Below are positions 57,721 through 64,000 of a DNA stretch of 64,000 bases, piece after piece. Under the pieces are notes generated by a model, which was not told the DNA's origin, did no database searches, and saw only the letters and a program-made list of their open reading frames with translations. Every line of letters begins with the position of its first letter. Position 1 is the first letter of the stretch. This DNA is from Streptomyces phaeofaciens (GTDB lineage: Bacteria > Actinomycetota > Actinomycetes > Streptomycetales > Streptomycetaceae), in NCBI RefSeq assembly GCF_014648915.1, contig NZ_BMSA01000017.1:62001-126000 (forward strand), given 5' to 3'. Both the position numbers and the translations under genes were made by a program.

Positions 57721-57777
57721 CGCGCCGGTCCGGTCCGGTCCGGCGCGGGCCGCGCCGGACCGGACCGGACCGGCGCG
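57721..57777. terminator. 57-bp near-perfect palindrome (28-bp arms)
   Basis: The 28 bases at 57721-57748 are exactly complementary to 57750-57777, with a single central base. The arms are built from CCGGT units. Lying between convergent genes it should act as a bidirectional terminator, but its length also makes it an SbcCD-type substrate. Confidence 0.8.
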
Positions 57778-57786
57778 CCGGCCCCG

Positions 57787-58413
57787 TCAGGCGTCCCCGT
57801 ACGCCTCTCCGCCCAGCTCGAACCCCGCCGTCCCGGCCGTCGCGTCCGCGAGCCAGGCGCGGAAGGCGTCCACGTCGGCGTCGGGCAGCCCGATCTCGAT
57901 CGTGACCGCCTCGCCGTAGCGGACGTCGCGGACCTCGCGGCCGGTGGCGCGCAGGTCGTTCTGGACCTTGCCGGCGCGCTGGTGGTCGACGGTGACCGTG
58001 GCCAGCCGGAAGCGGCGGCGGGTGAGGGTGCCGAGCGTGTCGAGGGCTTCGCCGACCGCGCCGCCGTAGGCGCGGATCAGGCCGCCGGCGCCGAGTTTGA
58101 CGCCGCCGTAGTAGCGGGTGACGACGGCGACGACGTACCGCATGTCGCGGCGCAGCAGCATCTGGAGCATGGGGACGCCCGCGGTGCCTCCCGGTTCGCC
58201 GTCGTCGCTGGCCTTCTGGACCGAGGCGTCGGCGCCGATGACGTACGCCCAGCAGTTGTGGGTGGCGTCGGCGTGCTCCTTGCGGACGGCGGCGACGAAG
58301 GCCTGCGCCTCCTGCTCGGTGCCGGCCGGGGCGAGGGCGCACAGGAACCGGGAGCGGTTGACCTCGGTCTCGTGCACACCCGCGCGGGCCACTGTGCGGT
58401 ACTCGTCCTGCAT
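57787..58413 (-). CDS. YigZ/IMPACT-family protein
   Basis: A 208-residue protein with the UPF0029 (IMPACT) fold: KASDDGEPGGTAG followed by VVAVVTRYYGGVKLGAGGLIRAYG, and a C-terminal ferredoxin-like domain. Eukaryotic IMPACT affects translational control; bacterial YigZ function is not settled. It starts with ATG at 58413 and lies 43 bases after sixA in the same direction. Its length is typical. Confidence 0.92.
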   Translation of the reverse strand: MQDEYRTVARAGVHETEVNRSRFLCALAPAGTEQEAQAFVAAVRKEHADATHNCWAYVIGADASVQKASDDGEPGGTAGVPMLQMLLRRDMRYVVAVVTRYYGGVKLGAGGLIRAYGGAVGEALDTLGTLTRRRFRLATVTVDHQRAGKVQNDLRATGREVRDVRYGEAVTIEIGLPDADVDAFRAWLADATAGTAGFELGGEAYGDA

Positions 58414-58456
58414 CCGGCCACCCTATGCCGTGGTGCGGGGCGCGCCCCGCGCCCCC

Positions 58457-58999
58457 TCAGCGGCCTCCCTTGCGGCCCCGGGGCACGGTCATCGAGGTCA
58501 GCAGCGCGGTGCCCGGGGCCAGCGAGCGCCAGGTGGGCCCGTACCAGGCGAGCACCGCGATCGCGGAGGTCGGGAACTTCAGCCGCAGCTCGTCCAGGGC
58601 GTCGTCGAGGGCGTCCCCGGCCAGGTCCAGGACCAGCTCCTCCAGGCCGGGGTTGTGCCCGACGAGCAGCAGGGTCTCGACCTCGGCGGGCGTCTCCCGT
58701 ACGACACCGAGCAGCTCGGGCACGTCGGCGGCGTACACCCGCGGCTCGTACCGGACCGGGGGCGGGGTGCCCCACTGGGCGGAGGCCAGCTGCCAGGTCT
58801 GGCGGGCGCGGACGGCGGTGGAGCAGACCGCGAGGTCGGGCAGACAGTCGGCCTCGACGAGCGCGCGGCCGGCGGCGGGGGCGTCGCGGCGGCCGCGCCC
58901 GGCGAGCGGCCGTTCGTGGTCGGGGACGCCCTCGGGCCAGTCGGACTTGGCGTGCCGAAGGACCACCAGCCGGCGCAGCGGCCCGGTCTGGGCGTTCAT
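58457..58999 (-). CDS. SixA-type phosphohistidine phosphatase
   Basis: A 180-residue histidine-phosphatase-superfamily protein: the RHG-type motif is LRHAKSDWP (RHAKS, as in SixA), and the second histidine is in LLVGHNPGLEEL. SixA removes phosphate from histidine-containing phosphotransfer proteins. The target here is unknown. It starts with ATG at 58999, overlapping the upstream CysRS-like gene by 4 bases, so the two are co-translated. Confidence 0.93.
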   Translation of the reverse strand: MNAQTGPLRRLVVLRHAKSDWPEGVPDHERPLAGRGRRDAPAAGRALVEADCLPDLAVCSTAVRARQTWQLASAQWGTPPPVRYEPRVYAADVPELLGVVRETPAEVETLLLVGHNPGLEELVLDLAGDALDDALDELRLKFPTSAIAVLAWYGPTWRSLAPGTALLTSMTVPRGRKGGR

Positions 59000-59709
59000 G
59001 GGGCGGCTCCCACGTCGCGGGTCAGTTCCAGGCCGAGGAGCCGGTCGGCGTAGGCGTAGCTCTCGAAGCGGGCGCCGTCCGGCAGTCCGGACCCGGCCTC
59101 GGCCAGCGACCGCAGGACGCGCAGCACCTCGGGTACGTCCAGATCGTCCTCCCAGGCCGTCCGCAGCCGTCCGCGCACCTCGTCGGGCACCGGCCGCGAG
59201 GGCCGCCGCGCCCAGTCGGCGACGGCCTCACGCCAGCGTACGAGGGTGTCGTGGGCCTCGCCCAGTGCGGCCGCGTCCAGGTGGACGGTTTCCGTGCGGG
59301 GCCGGGTGAGCAGGGCGAGGCGCAGCACGGCGGGGTCGGCGGGGGCCTCGCCCGTCACGGGGGCCACGGCGACGTGTACGCCGTCGGGGGCCGGGTCGCC
59401 CTGCGGCACCACGTGCAGGATCTGTCTCTCCCCCGGCCAGGCGGCGGAGTCCGGGCCCTCCTCCAGGGGGCGGATGCCGAGGGCGGCGGCTCCCGCCCGC
59501 AGTTCCGTCCGGTCGCCCTCGCCGGTCAGCAGGGCCCGGACGGGCGTGCTGTCGAGTTCCAGGGCGCGCACGAGCAGATCGGTGACGAGCAGGACACGGA
59601 GGGCGCCGAGGCCGGGCGCCGAGGCATGCGCCTCGATCCGGGTGGGACCGCGGCGGGCGGGGGCGGCGGCGGTGGGCTCGCCGGTTCGGGCGTCGATGAT
59701 GCGCAGCAC
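58996..59709 (-). CDS. Cysteinyl-tRNA-synthetase-like protein lacking catalytic motifs
   Basis: A 237-residue protein from GTG 59709. The start (PGLGALRVLLVTDLLVRALE) aligns with the segment of CysRS that follows its HIGH sequence, but H-I-G-H reads G-L-G-A here. There is no KMSKS and no zinc-binding set. The C-terminal half (AWEDDLDVPEVLRVLRSLAE ... YADRLLGLEL) matches the helical DALR-like region of CysRS/MshC. The catalytic domain seems reduced to a stub, so aminoacylation is unlikely. It is coupled to sixA. It may be a CysRS-derived binding protein; the family is uncertain. Confidence 0.7.
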   Translation of the reverse strand: MLRIIDARTGEPTAAAPARRGPTRIEAHASAPGLGALRVLLVTDLLVRALELDSTPVRALLTGEGDRTELRAGAAALGIRPLEEGPDSAAWPGERQILHVVPQGDPAPDGVHVAVAPVTGEAPADPAVLRLALLTRPRTETVHLDAAALGEAHDTLVRWREAVADWARRPSRPVPDEVRGRLRTAWEDDLDVPEVLRVLRSLAEAGSGLPDGARFESYAYADRLLGLELTRDVGAAP

Positions 59710-59964
59710 GTACCGAGCCTAGGGGGTGTCTCGTCGATCGGGCCGGATCAGGGAGCGGGGTCCGGTGCCGTGCATCGCAAGGCGGAGGAGGGCGTCATGG
59801 CGGAGCCATGGCAACCGACGACAACGCCGCGAGGCGCGGTGCCGGACCCCGCGAGCCCGGCATGATCGGCTGGACACTTCCTGAGCAGGCGGACCGGAAT
59901 CAGGGCCCGCCGCACGGTGTTGCAGCGGGAGAGAGCAGCTGTCCGATCCCGGAGGAGGGCGCCG
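59710..59964. repeat. Divergent intergenic region with a ~98-bp stem-loop element
   Basis: GCGGGGTCCGG (59755-59765) pairs with CCGGACCCCGC (59842-59852). The stem continues inward to about 19 bp with a few G-T pairs, around a 60-base loop that holds CATGGC-gga-GCCATG (59796-59810). I suspect a dispersed Streptomyces repeat or structured RNA. The rest holds the CoA-binding-protein promoter and GGAGGAGGG at 59951-59959. Confidence 0.5.
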
Positions 59965-60372
59965 GTGTACGGCGACGAGGCAACGATTCGCAAGGTCCTC
60001 ACCGAGCTGGGGGACACCTGGGCCGTGGTGGGCCTGTCGACGAACCGCTCCCGCGCGGCCTACGGCGTGGCCCGCGTCCTCCAGCGCTACGGGAAGCGGG
60101 TCGTGCCCGTGCACCCGAAGGCGGAGACGGTCCACGGCGAGCAGGGGTACGCCTCGCTGGCGGACATCCCGTTCGAGGTGGACGTGGTCGACGTGTTCGT
60201 CAACGGCGATCTCGCGGGCGCGGTCGCCGACGAGGCGGTGGCCAAGGGCGCGAAGGCGGTGTGGTTCCAGCTGGACGTCGTCGACGAGGCGGCGTACGGG
60301 CGGACGCGCGCGGCCGGGCTCGAGATGGTGATGGACCGTTGCCCGGCGATCGAGATTCCGCTGCTGGGCTGA
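59965..60372 (+). CDS. CoA-binding-domain protein (YccU-like)
   Basis: A 135-residue Rossmann-fold protein with a CoA_binding domain: WAVVGLSTNRSRAAYGVARVLQ (glycine loop) and VVPVHPKAETVHGEQGYASL. It resembles succinyl-CoA synthetase alpha N-terminal domains found as stand-alone YccU-type proteins. The GTG at 59965 has a strong GGAGGAGGG and agrees with the domain start; the frame upstream runs into the stem-loop element. The function of the family is unknown. Confidence 0.88.
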   Translation: MYGDEATIRKVLTELGDTWAVVGLSTNRSRAAYGVARVLQRYGKRVVPVHPKAETVHGEQGYASLADIPFEVDVVDVFVNGDLAGAVADEAVAKGAKAVWFQLDVVDEAAYGRTRAAGLEMVMDRCPAIEIPLLG

Positions 60373-60429
60373 CGCACAGGCTCCTCGGGCAGGCTGGGGC
60401 CGTCCTGTCCCGCGCCCGAGGAGGAGCCG

Positions 60430-61383
60430 GTGGCACCGATGCCCGACGAGCCGCCGCCGTCCGCCCGCTGCTGTCCGCCCCCGGGCGGGGAGTCGGTGCC
60501 GGGGGTGCGCTCACGGTCGCCCGGAAGCGGCGGGCCGGTGCGTCCGCGGTCGGTGGGCGCGCCCGCCCGGCCGGGCCCGGACGGCATGGTGGACCTGCCC
60601 GGCGGTGAGTTCCTGATGGGCGCTCAGGACGCGGAGGGGTTCCCGGGCGACGCGGAGGGGCCGGTGCGGGCGGTGCGGGTGGCGCCGCTGCGGATCGACG
60701 CGTACGCGGTGACCAACGCCCGGTTCGCGGCGTTCGTCGCGGACTCGGGGCATGTCACGGACGCGGAGCGGCTCGGGTGGTCGTACGTCTTCGCCGGTTT
60801 CCTGCCGGGGGCGCTGCGCCGGGACGCGCCGCGCCCCGAGCGGACGCCGTGGTGGTGCGCGGTCCCGGGTGCCGCCTGGAACCGTCCGGAGGGGCCCGGC
60901 AGCGGTCTCGACGGCCGCGCGGACCATCCGGTGGTGCATGTCTCCTGGTACGACGCGGCCGCGTACGCCGCCTGGGCGGGGGCCCGGCTGCCCACCGAGG
61001 CCGAGTGGGAGTACGCGGCGCGCGGCGGTCTGGAGGGCAGGCGGTATCCGTGGGGCGACGAACTGGACCCGGGCGGCGAGTACCGCTGCAACATCTGGCG
61101 CGGCACCTTCCCGACGAGGAACACCGCGGCCGACGGCCATCGCGGGACCGCGCCCGTCGACGCCTTCGCGCCCAACGGGTTCGGGCTGTACAACGTGTCC
61201 GGGAACGTCTGGGAGTGGTGTGCGGACCGGTGGGCGGCGGGGAGTGCCGAGCGGGTGGTCCGGGGCGGCTCCCACCTGTGCCACGCCTCCTACTGCAACC
61301 GCTACCGGGTGGCCGCGCGCAGCGCCAACACCCCCGACAGCTCCAGCGGGCACACGGGTTTCCGCTGTGCCCGGGGCCGCTGA
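60430..61383 (+). CDS. Formylglycine-generating enzyme (SUMF1/FGE family)
   Basis: A 317-residue FGE-sulfatase-domain protein. Both catalytic copper-binding cysteines are present, C284 and C289 in SHLCHASYCNRYRVAARS, followed by the conserved NTPDSSSGHTGFRCA. It should oxidise a cysteine to formylglycine in sulfatase-type substrates. Residues 1-50 are a variable Pro-rich extension. The start is GTG 60430 or ATG 60439 (GAGGAG upstream). No sulfatase gene lies in the window, so its substrate is encoded elsewhere. Confidence 0.93.
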   Translation: MAPMPDEPPPSARCCPPPGGESVPGVRSRSPGSGGPVRPRSVGAPARPGPDGMVDLPGGEFLMGAQDAEGFPGDAEGPVRAVRVAPLRIDAYAVTNARFAAFVADSGHVTDAERLGWSYVFAGFLPGALRRDAPRPERTPWWCAVPGAAWNRPEGPGSGLDGRADHPVVHVSWYDAAAYAAWAGARLPTEAEWEYAARGGLEGRRYPWGDELDPGGEYRCNIWRGTFPTRNTAADGHRGTAPVDAFAPNGFGLYNVSGNVWEWCADRWAAGSAERVVRGGSHLCHASYCNRYRVAARSANTPDSSSGHTGFRCARGR

Positions 61384-61407
61384 GAGGGCGGAGACCATAA
61401 TGTGCGG
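61384..61407 (+). promoter_or_regulatory. Putative leaderless promoter of the hydroxylase gene
   Basis: CATAAT (61395-61400) is followed at the right distance for transcription to start about at the GTG at 61408. No ribosome site precedes the GTG. Confidence 0.45.
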
Positions 61408-62616
61408 GTGACCACCAACTCCCCTTCCCCCCACCACACTCCGGTCGTCATCGTCGGCGCGGGCCCCGCGGGCCTCACCGTGGGCAACATCCTGCGGGCC
61501 GCGTCCGTGAACTGTGTCGTCCTGGAGACGGAGAGCCGTGCGTTCATCGAGCAGCGGCCGCGCGCCGGAGTCGTCGAGGAGTGGGCCGTCCGCGGGCTCG
61601 AACGACGCGGCCTGGCCCAGGGCTTGCTGGAGCGCGCCCAGCGCCACTCCGCCTGCGAGTTCCGCTTCGCGGGCGAACGCCACCGCTTGGCCTACGGCGA
61701 GCTGACGGGACGTCATCACTGGGTGTACCCGCAGCCGTTGCTGGTGGCCGACCTGGTCCGGGAGTACGTCGACGTACGGGGTGGCGACGCCCGCTTCTCG
61801 GTGCGCGACGTCGAGCTGCACGACCTGGCGACGGACCACCCCACGGTGTCGTACACCTGCCCCGATTCGGGTGAACGGCGTGTGCTGCGCTGCGACTTCG
61901 TGGTCGGGGCCGACGGGGCGCGCGGGGTGAGCCGGGCCGCGGTGCCCCCCGGGCACGCGAGGACGGCGCGGCACGACTACGGCGTCGGCTGGCTGGCGTT
62001 GCTCGCCGAGGCGCCGCCGTCCTCGGACTGTGTGCTGTTCGGCGTCCATCCCGGCGGTTTCGCCGGGCACATGGCGCGCAGCCCCGAGGTGACCCGGTAC
62101 TACCTCCAGTGCCCGCCGGGCGACGACCCGGACTCCTGGACCCACGACCGCGTCTGGTCCGAGCTGCACCGGCGGCTCGCCGGCGCGGGCGCCGCGCCGC
62201 TGGTCGAGGGCCCGCTGATCGAGAAGCGGGTGCTGGACATGCACGACTACGTGGTCGAGCCGATGACGTACGGGCGGCTCTTCCTGGCCGGCGACGCGGC
62301 GCACCTCGTCGCGCCGATCGCCGCGAAGGGCATGAACCTGGCGCTGCACGACGCGTTCCTGCTCGGCGACGCGCTGGTGGCCCACCTCGACGGCGGGGAC
62401 GACACCGGTCTGGACGGCTACTCGGACGCGTGTCTGCGCCGGGTGTGGGACTACCAGGAGTTCTCGCAGTGGCTGTCGGAGGTCTACCACGGGACCGCGG
62501 CCGGGGATCCGTTCCGGGCGGGGACCACGTCCGCCCGGCTGCGCCGGCTGTTCACCTCGCCGGTGGCGGCCGCGGCCTTCGCCGAGCAGTACCTGGGGAC
62601 CGCGGAGCGCTACTGA
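61408..62616 (+). CDS. pobA: 4-hydroxybenzoate 3-monooxygenase (PobA type)
   Basis: A 402-residue FAD/NAD(P)H hydroxylase. The FAD motif GAGPAGLTVGNIL lies at about residue 14, the DG motif is FVVGADGARGVSR, and LFLAGDAAHLVAPIAAKGMNLA binds the flavin. RYYLQCPPGDDPDSWTHDRVW and EQYLGTAERY at the end match PobA, which turns 4-hydroxybenzoate into protocatechuate. The GTG at 61408 is preferred to GTG 61402; see the leaderless promoter. There is no divergent regulator or pca gene nearby. Confidence 0.9.
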   Translation: MTTNSPSPHHTPVVIVGAGPAGLTVGNILRAASVNCVVLETESRAFIEQRPRAGVVEEWAVRGLERRGLAQGLLERAQRHSACEFRFAGERHRLAYGELTGRHHWVYPQPLLVADLVREYVDVRGGDARFSVRDVELHDLATDHPTVSYTCPDSGERRVLRCDFVVGADGARGVSRAAVPPGHARTARHDYGVGWLALLAEAPPSSDCVLFGVHPGGFAGHMARSPEVTRYYLQCPPGDDPDSWTHDRVWSELHRRLAGAGAAPLVEGPLIEKRVLDMHDYVVEPMTYGRLFLAGDAAHLVAPIAAKGMNLALHDAFLLGDALVAHLDGGDDTGLDGYSDACLRRVWDYQEFSQWLSEVYHGTAAGDPFRAGTTSARLRRLFTSPVAAAAFAEQYLGTAERY

Positions 62617-62617
62617 C

Positions 62618-62977
62618 TCAGTCGTGCACGGGGGTGTCCCCGAGCCGGTGGTCGGCCACGTTCAGCGCCTCGTCCACGAGCCGGCGCAGATGGCCGTCCG
62701 AGAGGGAGTAGATCACCCGGCGGCCCTCCTTGCGGGTGCTGACCAGTCCGGCCAGCCGCAGCCGTGCCAGATGCTGGCTGACGGCCGGCCGGGCCGCCCC
62801 GCACACCTCCGTCAGGGTCGTCACATCGGCCTCGCCCGAGGCCAGGGAGTGCAGCAGGGTGAGCCGCGTACGGTCGCCGAGCAGGGCGAGCAGCTCGGCG
62901 GCGAGGGCGAACTGCTCCTCGCCGGGGGTGCGCGGGTGCGTATGGTGTGCAGCTGACAAGTGCATGCGTGCGCTCAT
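62618..62977 (-). CDS. ArsR/SmtB-family metal-responsive regulator
   Basis: A 119-residue winged-helix repressor. The DNA-binding helix is CGAARPAVSQHLARLRLAGLV. The N-terminus is His-rich (MHLSAAHHTHPRTPGE) and the end has DHRLGDTPVH, possible zinc/nickel ligands as in SmtB/CzrA. The ATG at 62977 fits a leaderless promoter; the ATG at 62965 is an alternative. It is divergent from a cation-diffusion-facilitator gene, so metal-dependent repression of efflux is the likely role. Confidence 0.92.
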   Translation of the reverse strand: MSARMHLSAAHHTHPRTPGEEQFALAAELLALLGDRTRLTLLHSLASGEADVTTLTEVCGAARPAVSQHLARLRLAGLVSTRKEGRRVIYSLSDGHLRRLVDEALNVADHRLGDTPVHD

Positions 62978-62994
62978 ACGCACATAATGGCGGG
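62968..62994. promoter_or_regulatory. Divergent leaderless promoters and ArsR operator candidate
   Basis: The dyad GTGCG-N6-CGCAC (62968-62983) spans the ArsR start. On the minus strand CATTAT precedes the ATG at 62977 by 6 bases; on the plus strand CATAAT (62983-62988) precedes an ATG at 62995 by 6 bases. The region thus gives both transcripts start points very near their start codons. Confidence 0.5.
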
Positions 62995-63048
62995 ATGGGC
63001 GGGTACACGTCCACCGAGCGCACCGGACGCGCACCGAAAGGGACCGAC

Positions 63049-64000
63049 GTGAGCGAGCAGCACGACCACGCCCATGGCTCCGCCGGGCACCACCACGCCC
63101 ACGAGCACCCGCACCACCCCTCCCCCGCGGGCCTCGGCCACCGCCTGCGCCATCTCCTCACCCCCCACTCCCACGAGACCGCCGACAAGCTCGACTCCGC
63201 CCTGGAGTCCTCGGCCCGGGGCATGCGGGCGCTCTGGGTCTCGCTGGCGGTGCTGGGTGTCACGGCGGTCGCCCAGGCGTGCGTGGTGGTGGTGTCCGGA
63301 TCCGTGGCGCTGCTCGGCGACACCGTGCACAACACGGCGGACGCCCTCACGGCCGTACCGCTCGGCATCGCCTTCGTCCTGGGCCGGCGGGCGGCGACCC
63401 GCCGCTTCACCTACGGCTACGGGCGGGCGGAGGACCTGGCGGGCATCGCGATCGTGCTGACCATCGCCGCGTCGGCGGCCTTCGCGGGGTGGACGGCCGT
63501 CGAACGGCTGCTGCATCCGCGTCCCGTCGCGTACGTCCCGGCGGTGGCCGTCGCCGCGCTCGTCGGCTTCGCCGGGAACGAGTGGGTGGCCCGGTACCGC
63601 ATCCGGGTCGGCCGGGAGATCGGCTCGGCCGCACTGGTGGCCGACGGACTGCACGCGCGCACGGACGGGTTCACCTCGCTCGCGGTGCTGCTGGGCGCGG
63701 GCGGCTCCGCGCTCGGCTGGCGACTCGCCGACCCGGTGGTCGGGCTGGCGATCACCGCGGCGATCGTGCTGGTGCTGCGGGACGCGGCGCGCGAGGTGCT
63801 GCGGCGGGTGATGGACGCCGTCGACCCGGCCCTGGTGGACCGGGCCGAGCGGGCGCTGCGGGAGGTCGCGGGGGTGCGGGCGGTGGGCGAGCTGCGGCTG
63901 CGCTGGATCGGGCACCGGCTGCGGGCCGAGGTCGCGGTGGTGGTGGACGGCGAGGCGACGGTGCGCCAGGCCCACGCGATCACCGTGGACGCCGAACACG
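63049..64000 (+). CDS. Cation diffusion facilitator (CDF) metal transporter, cut by window end
   Basis: A metal efflux protein of the CDF family: a His-rich N-terminus (HDHAHGSAGHHHAHEHPHHP), then six membrane segments with the zinc-site motif ALLGDTVHNTADAL (HxxxD) and LVADGLHARTDGF (HxxxD), and the start of a cytoplasmic domain. About 317 codons are visible and the frame is open at base 64000. The GTG at 63049 has AAAGGGA upstream; an in-frame ATG at 62995 could serve a leaderless form. The divergent ArsR protein probably represses it; Zn(II) or Co(II) is the likely substrate. Confidence 0.93.
   Translation, partial: MSEQHDHAHGSAGHHHAHEHPHHPSPAGLGHRLRHLLTPHSHETADKLDSALESSARGMRALWVSLAVLGVTAVAQACVVVVSGSVALLGDTVHNTADALTAVPLGIAFVLGRRAATRRFTYGYGRAEDLAGIAIVLTIAASAAFAGWTAVERLLHPRPVAYVPAVAVAALVGFAGNEWVARYRIRVGREIGSAALVADGLHARTDGFTSLAVLLGAGGSALGWRLADPVVGLAITAAIVLVLRDAAREVLRRVMDAVDPALVDRAERALREVAGVRAVGELRLRWIGHRLRAEVAVVVDGEATVRQAHAITVDAEH

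Noticed and set aside
59917..59964. Upstream start for the CoA-binding protein
   Set aside because: It would place Arg-rich non-conserved residues before the domain and ignore the strong GGAGGAGGG in front of the GTG at 59965.
1..64000. Mobile elements, prophage, CRISPR arrays, tRNA and rRNA genes
   Set aside because: No transposase or integrase reading frame, repeat-spacer pattern, tRNA-like cloverleaf or rRNA signature was seen in the intergenic regions.

Overview
The window is high-GC actinobacterial chromosome and almost certainly Streptomyces. The signs are the very strong G/C third-position bias, frequent GTG and TTG starts, a TTA codon in a WhiJ-type regulator, DUF397 and DUF5753 proteins, a c-di-AMP riboswitch in front of a cell-wall hydrolase, and an F420-type oxidoreductase. 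From memory, the gene order (bioF/bioBAD, purB, a PhoD phosphatase, a trans-sulfuration enzyme with a divergent Lrp) resembles the SCO124x-SCO131x part of the S. coelicolor core chromosome. I could not check that here. I see no rRNA, tRNA, CRISPR array, insertion sequence or prophage.

Layout. 1-6 kb: a TetR gene and its membrane target, an orphan YefM-type antitoxin divergent from a ClpP homologue with a broken triad, a riboswitch-controlled NlpC/P60 hydrolase, and an ATPase/WhiJ-like/DUF397 regulatory trio. 6-10.5 kb: biotin genes, bioF divergent from overlapping bioB-bioA-bioD. 10.5-15 kb: a LAL-type LuxR regulator without its ATPase, a secreted lipase, a methyltransferase and a Doc-like/ribbon-helix-helix toxin-antitoxin pair. 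15-25.6 kb: a MacB-type exporter, an LLM oxidoreductase, a GNAT enzyme, paired DUF21/CBS membrane proteins, an SGNH hydrolase, purB and mug. 25.6-34 kb: an ABC-2 exporter divergent from its two-component system, ROK and GntR regulators, and an alpha/beta hydrolase that overlaps a convergent EamA transporter. 34-43.5 kb: a MocR regulator, Tat-exported PhoD with a likely PHO box, a membrane-anchored ACT-GNAT fusion, a PLP trans-sulfuration enzyme with its Lrp, a DUF885 peptidase, a rhodanese and a second Lrp. 43.5-47.7 kb: sbcD-sbcC.

The most unusual region is 48.0-57.7 kb. Eight co-directional genes, several joined by 4-base stop/start overlaps, encode a small protein with an amyloid-like tail, a large HEAT-like protein with a degenerate P-loop, a band-7/SPFH-like protein, a PP2C phosphatase, a Ser/Thr kinase, a von Willebrand A protein, a small unknown protein and a membrane protein with two RanBP2-type zinc fingers. 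The phosphatase-kinase-VWA core recalls the TerY-P triad of bacterial stress and conflict systems, but the whole set looks like a distinct phospho-signalling module. A 28-bp perfect inverted repeat closes it.

57.7-64 kb: a YigZ/IMPACT protein, a SixA-type phosphatase coupled to a cysteinyl-tRNA-synthetase-like protein that lacks the catalytic motifs, a CoA-binding protein, a formylglycine-generating enzyme with both catalytic cysteines, a PobA-type hydroxylase, and an ArsR regulator divergent from a cation-diffusion-facilitator gene cut by the window end.
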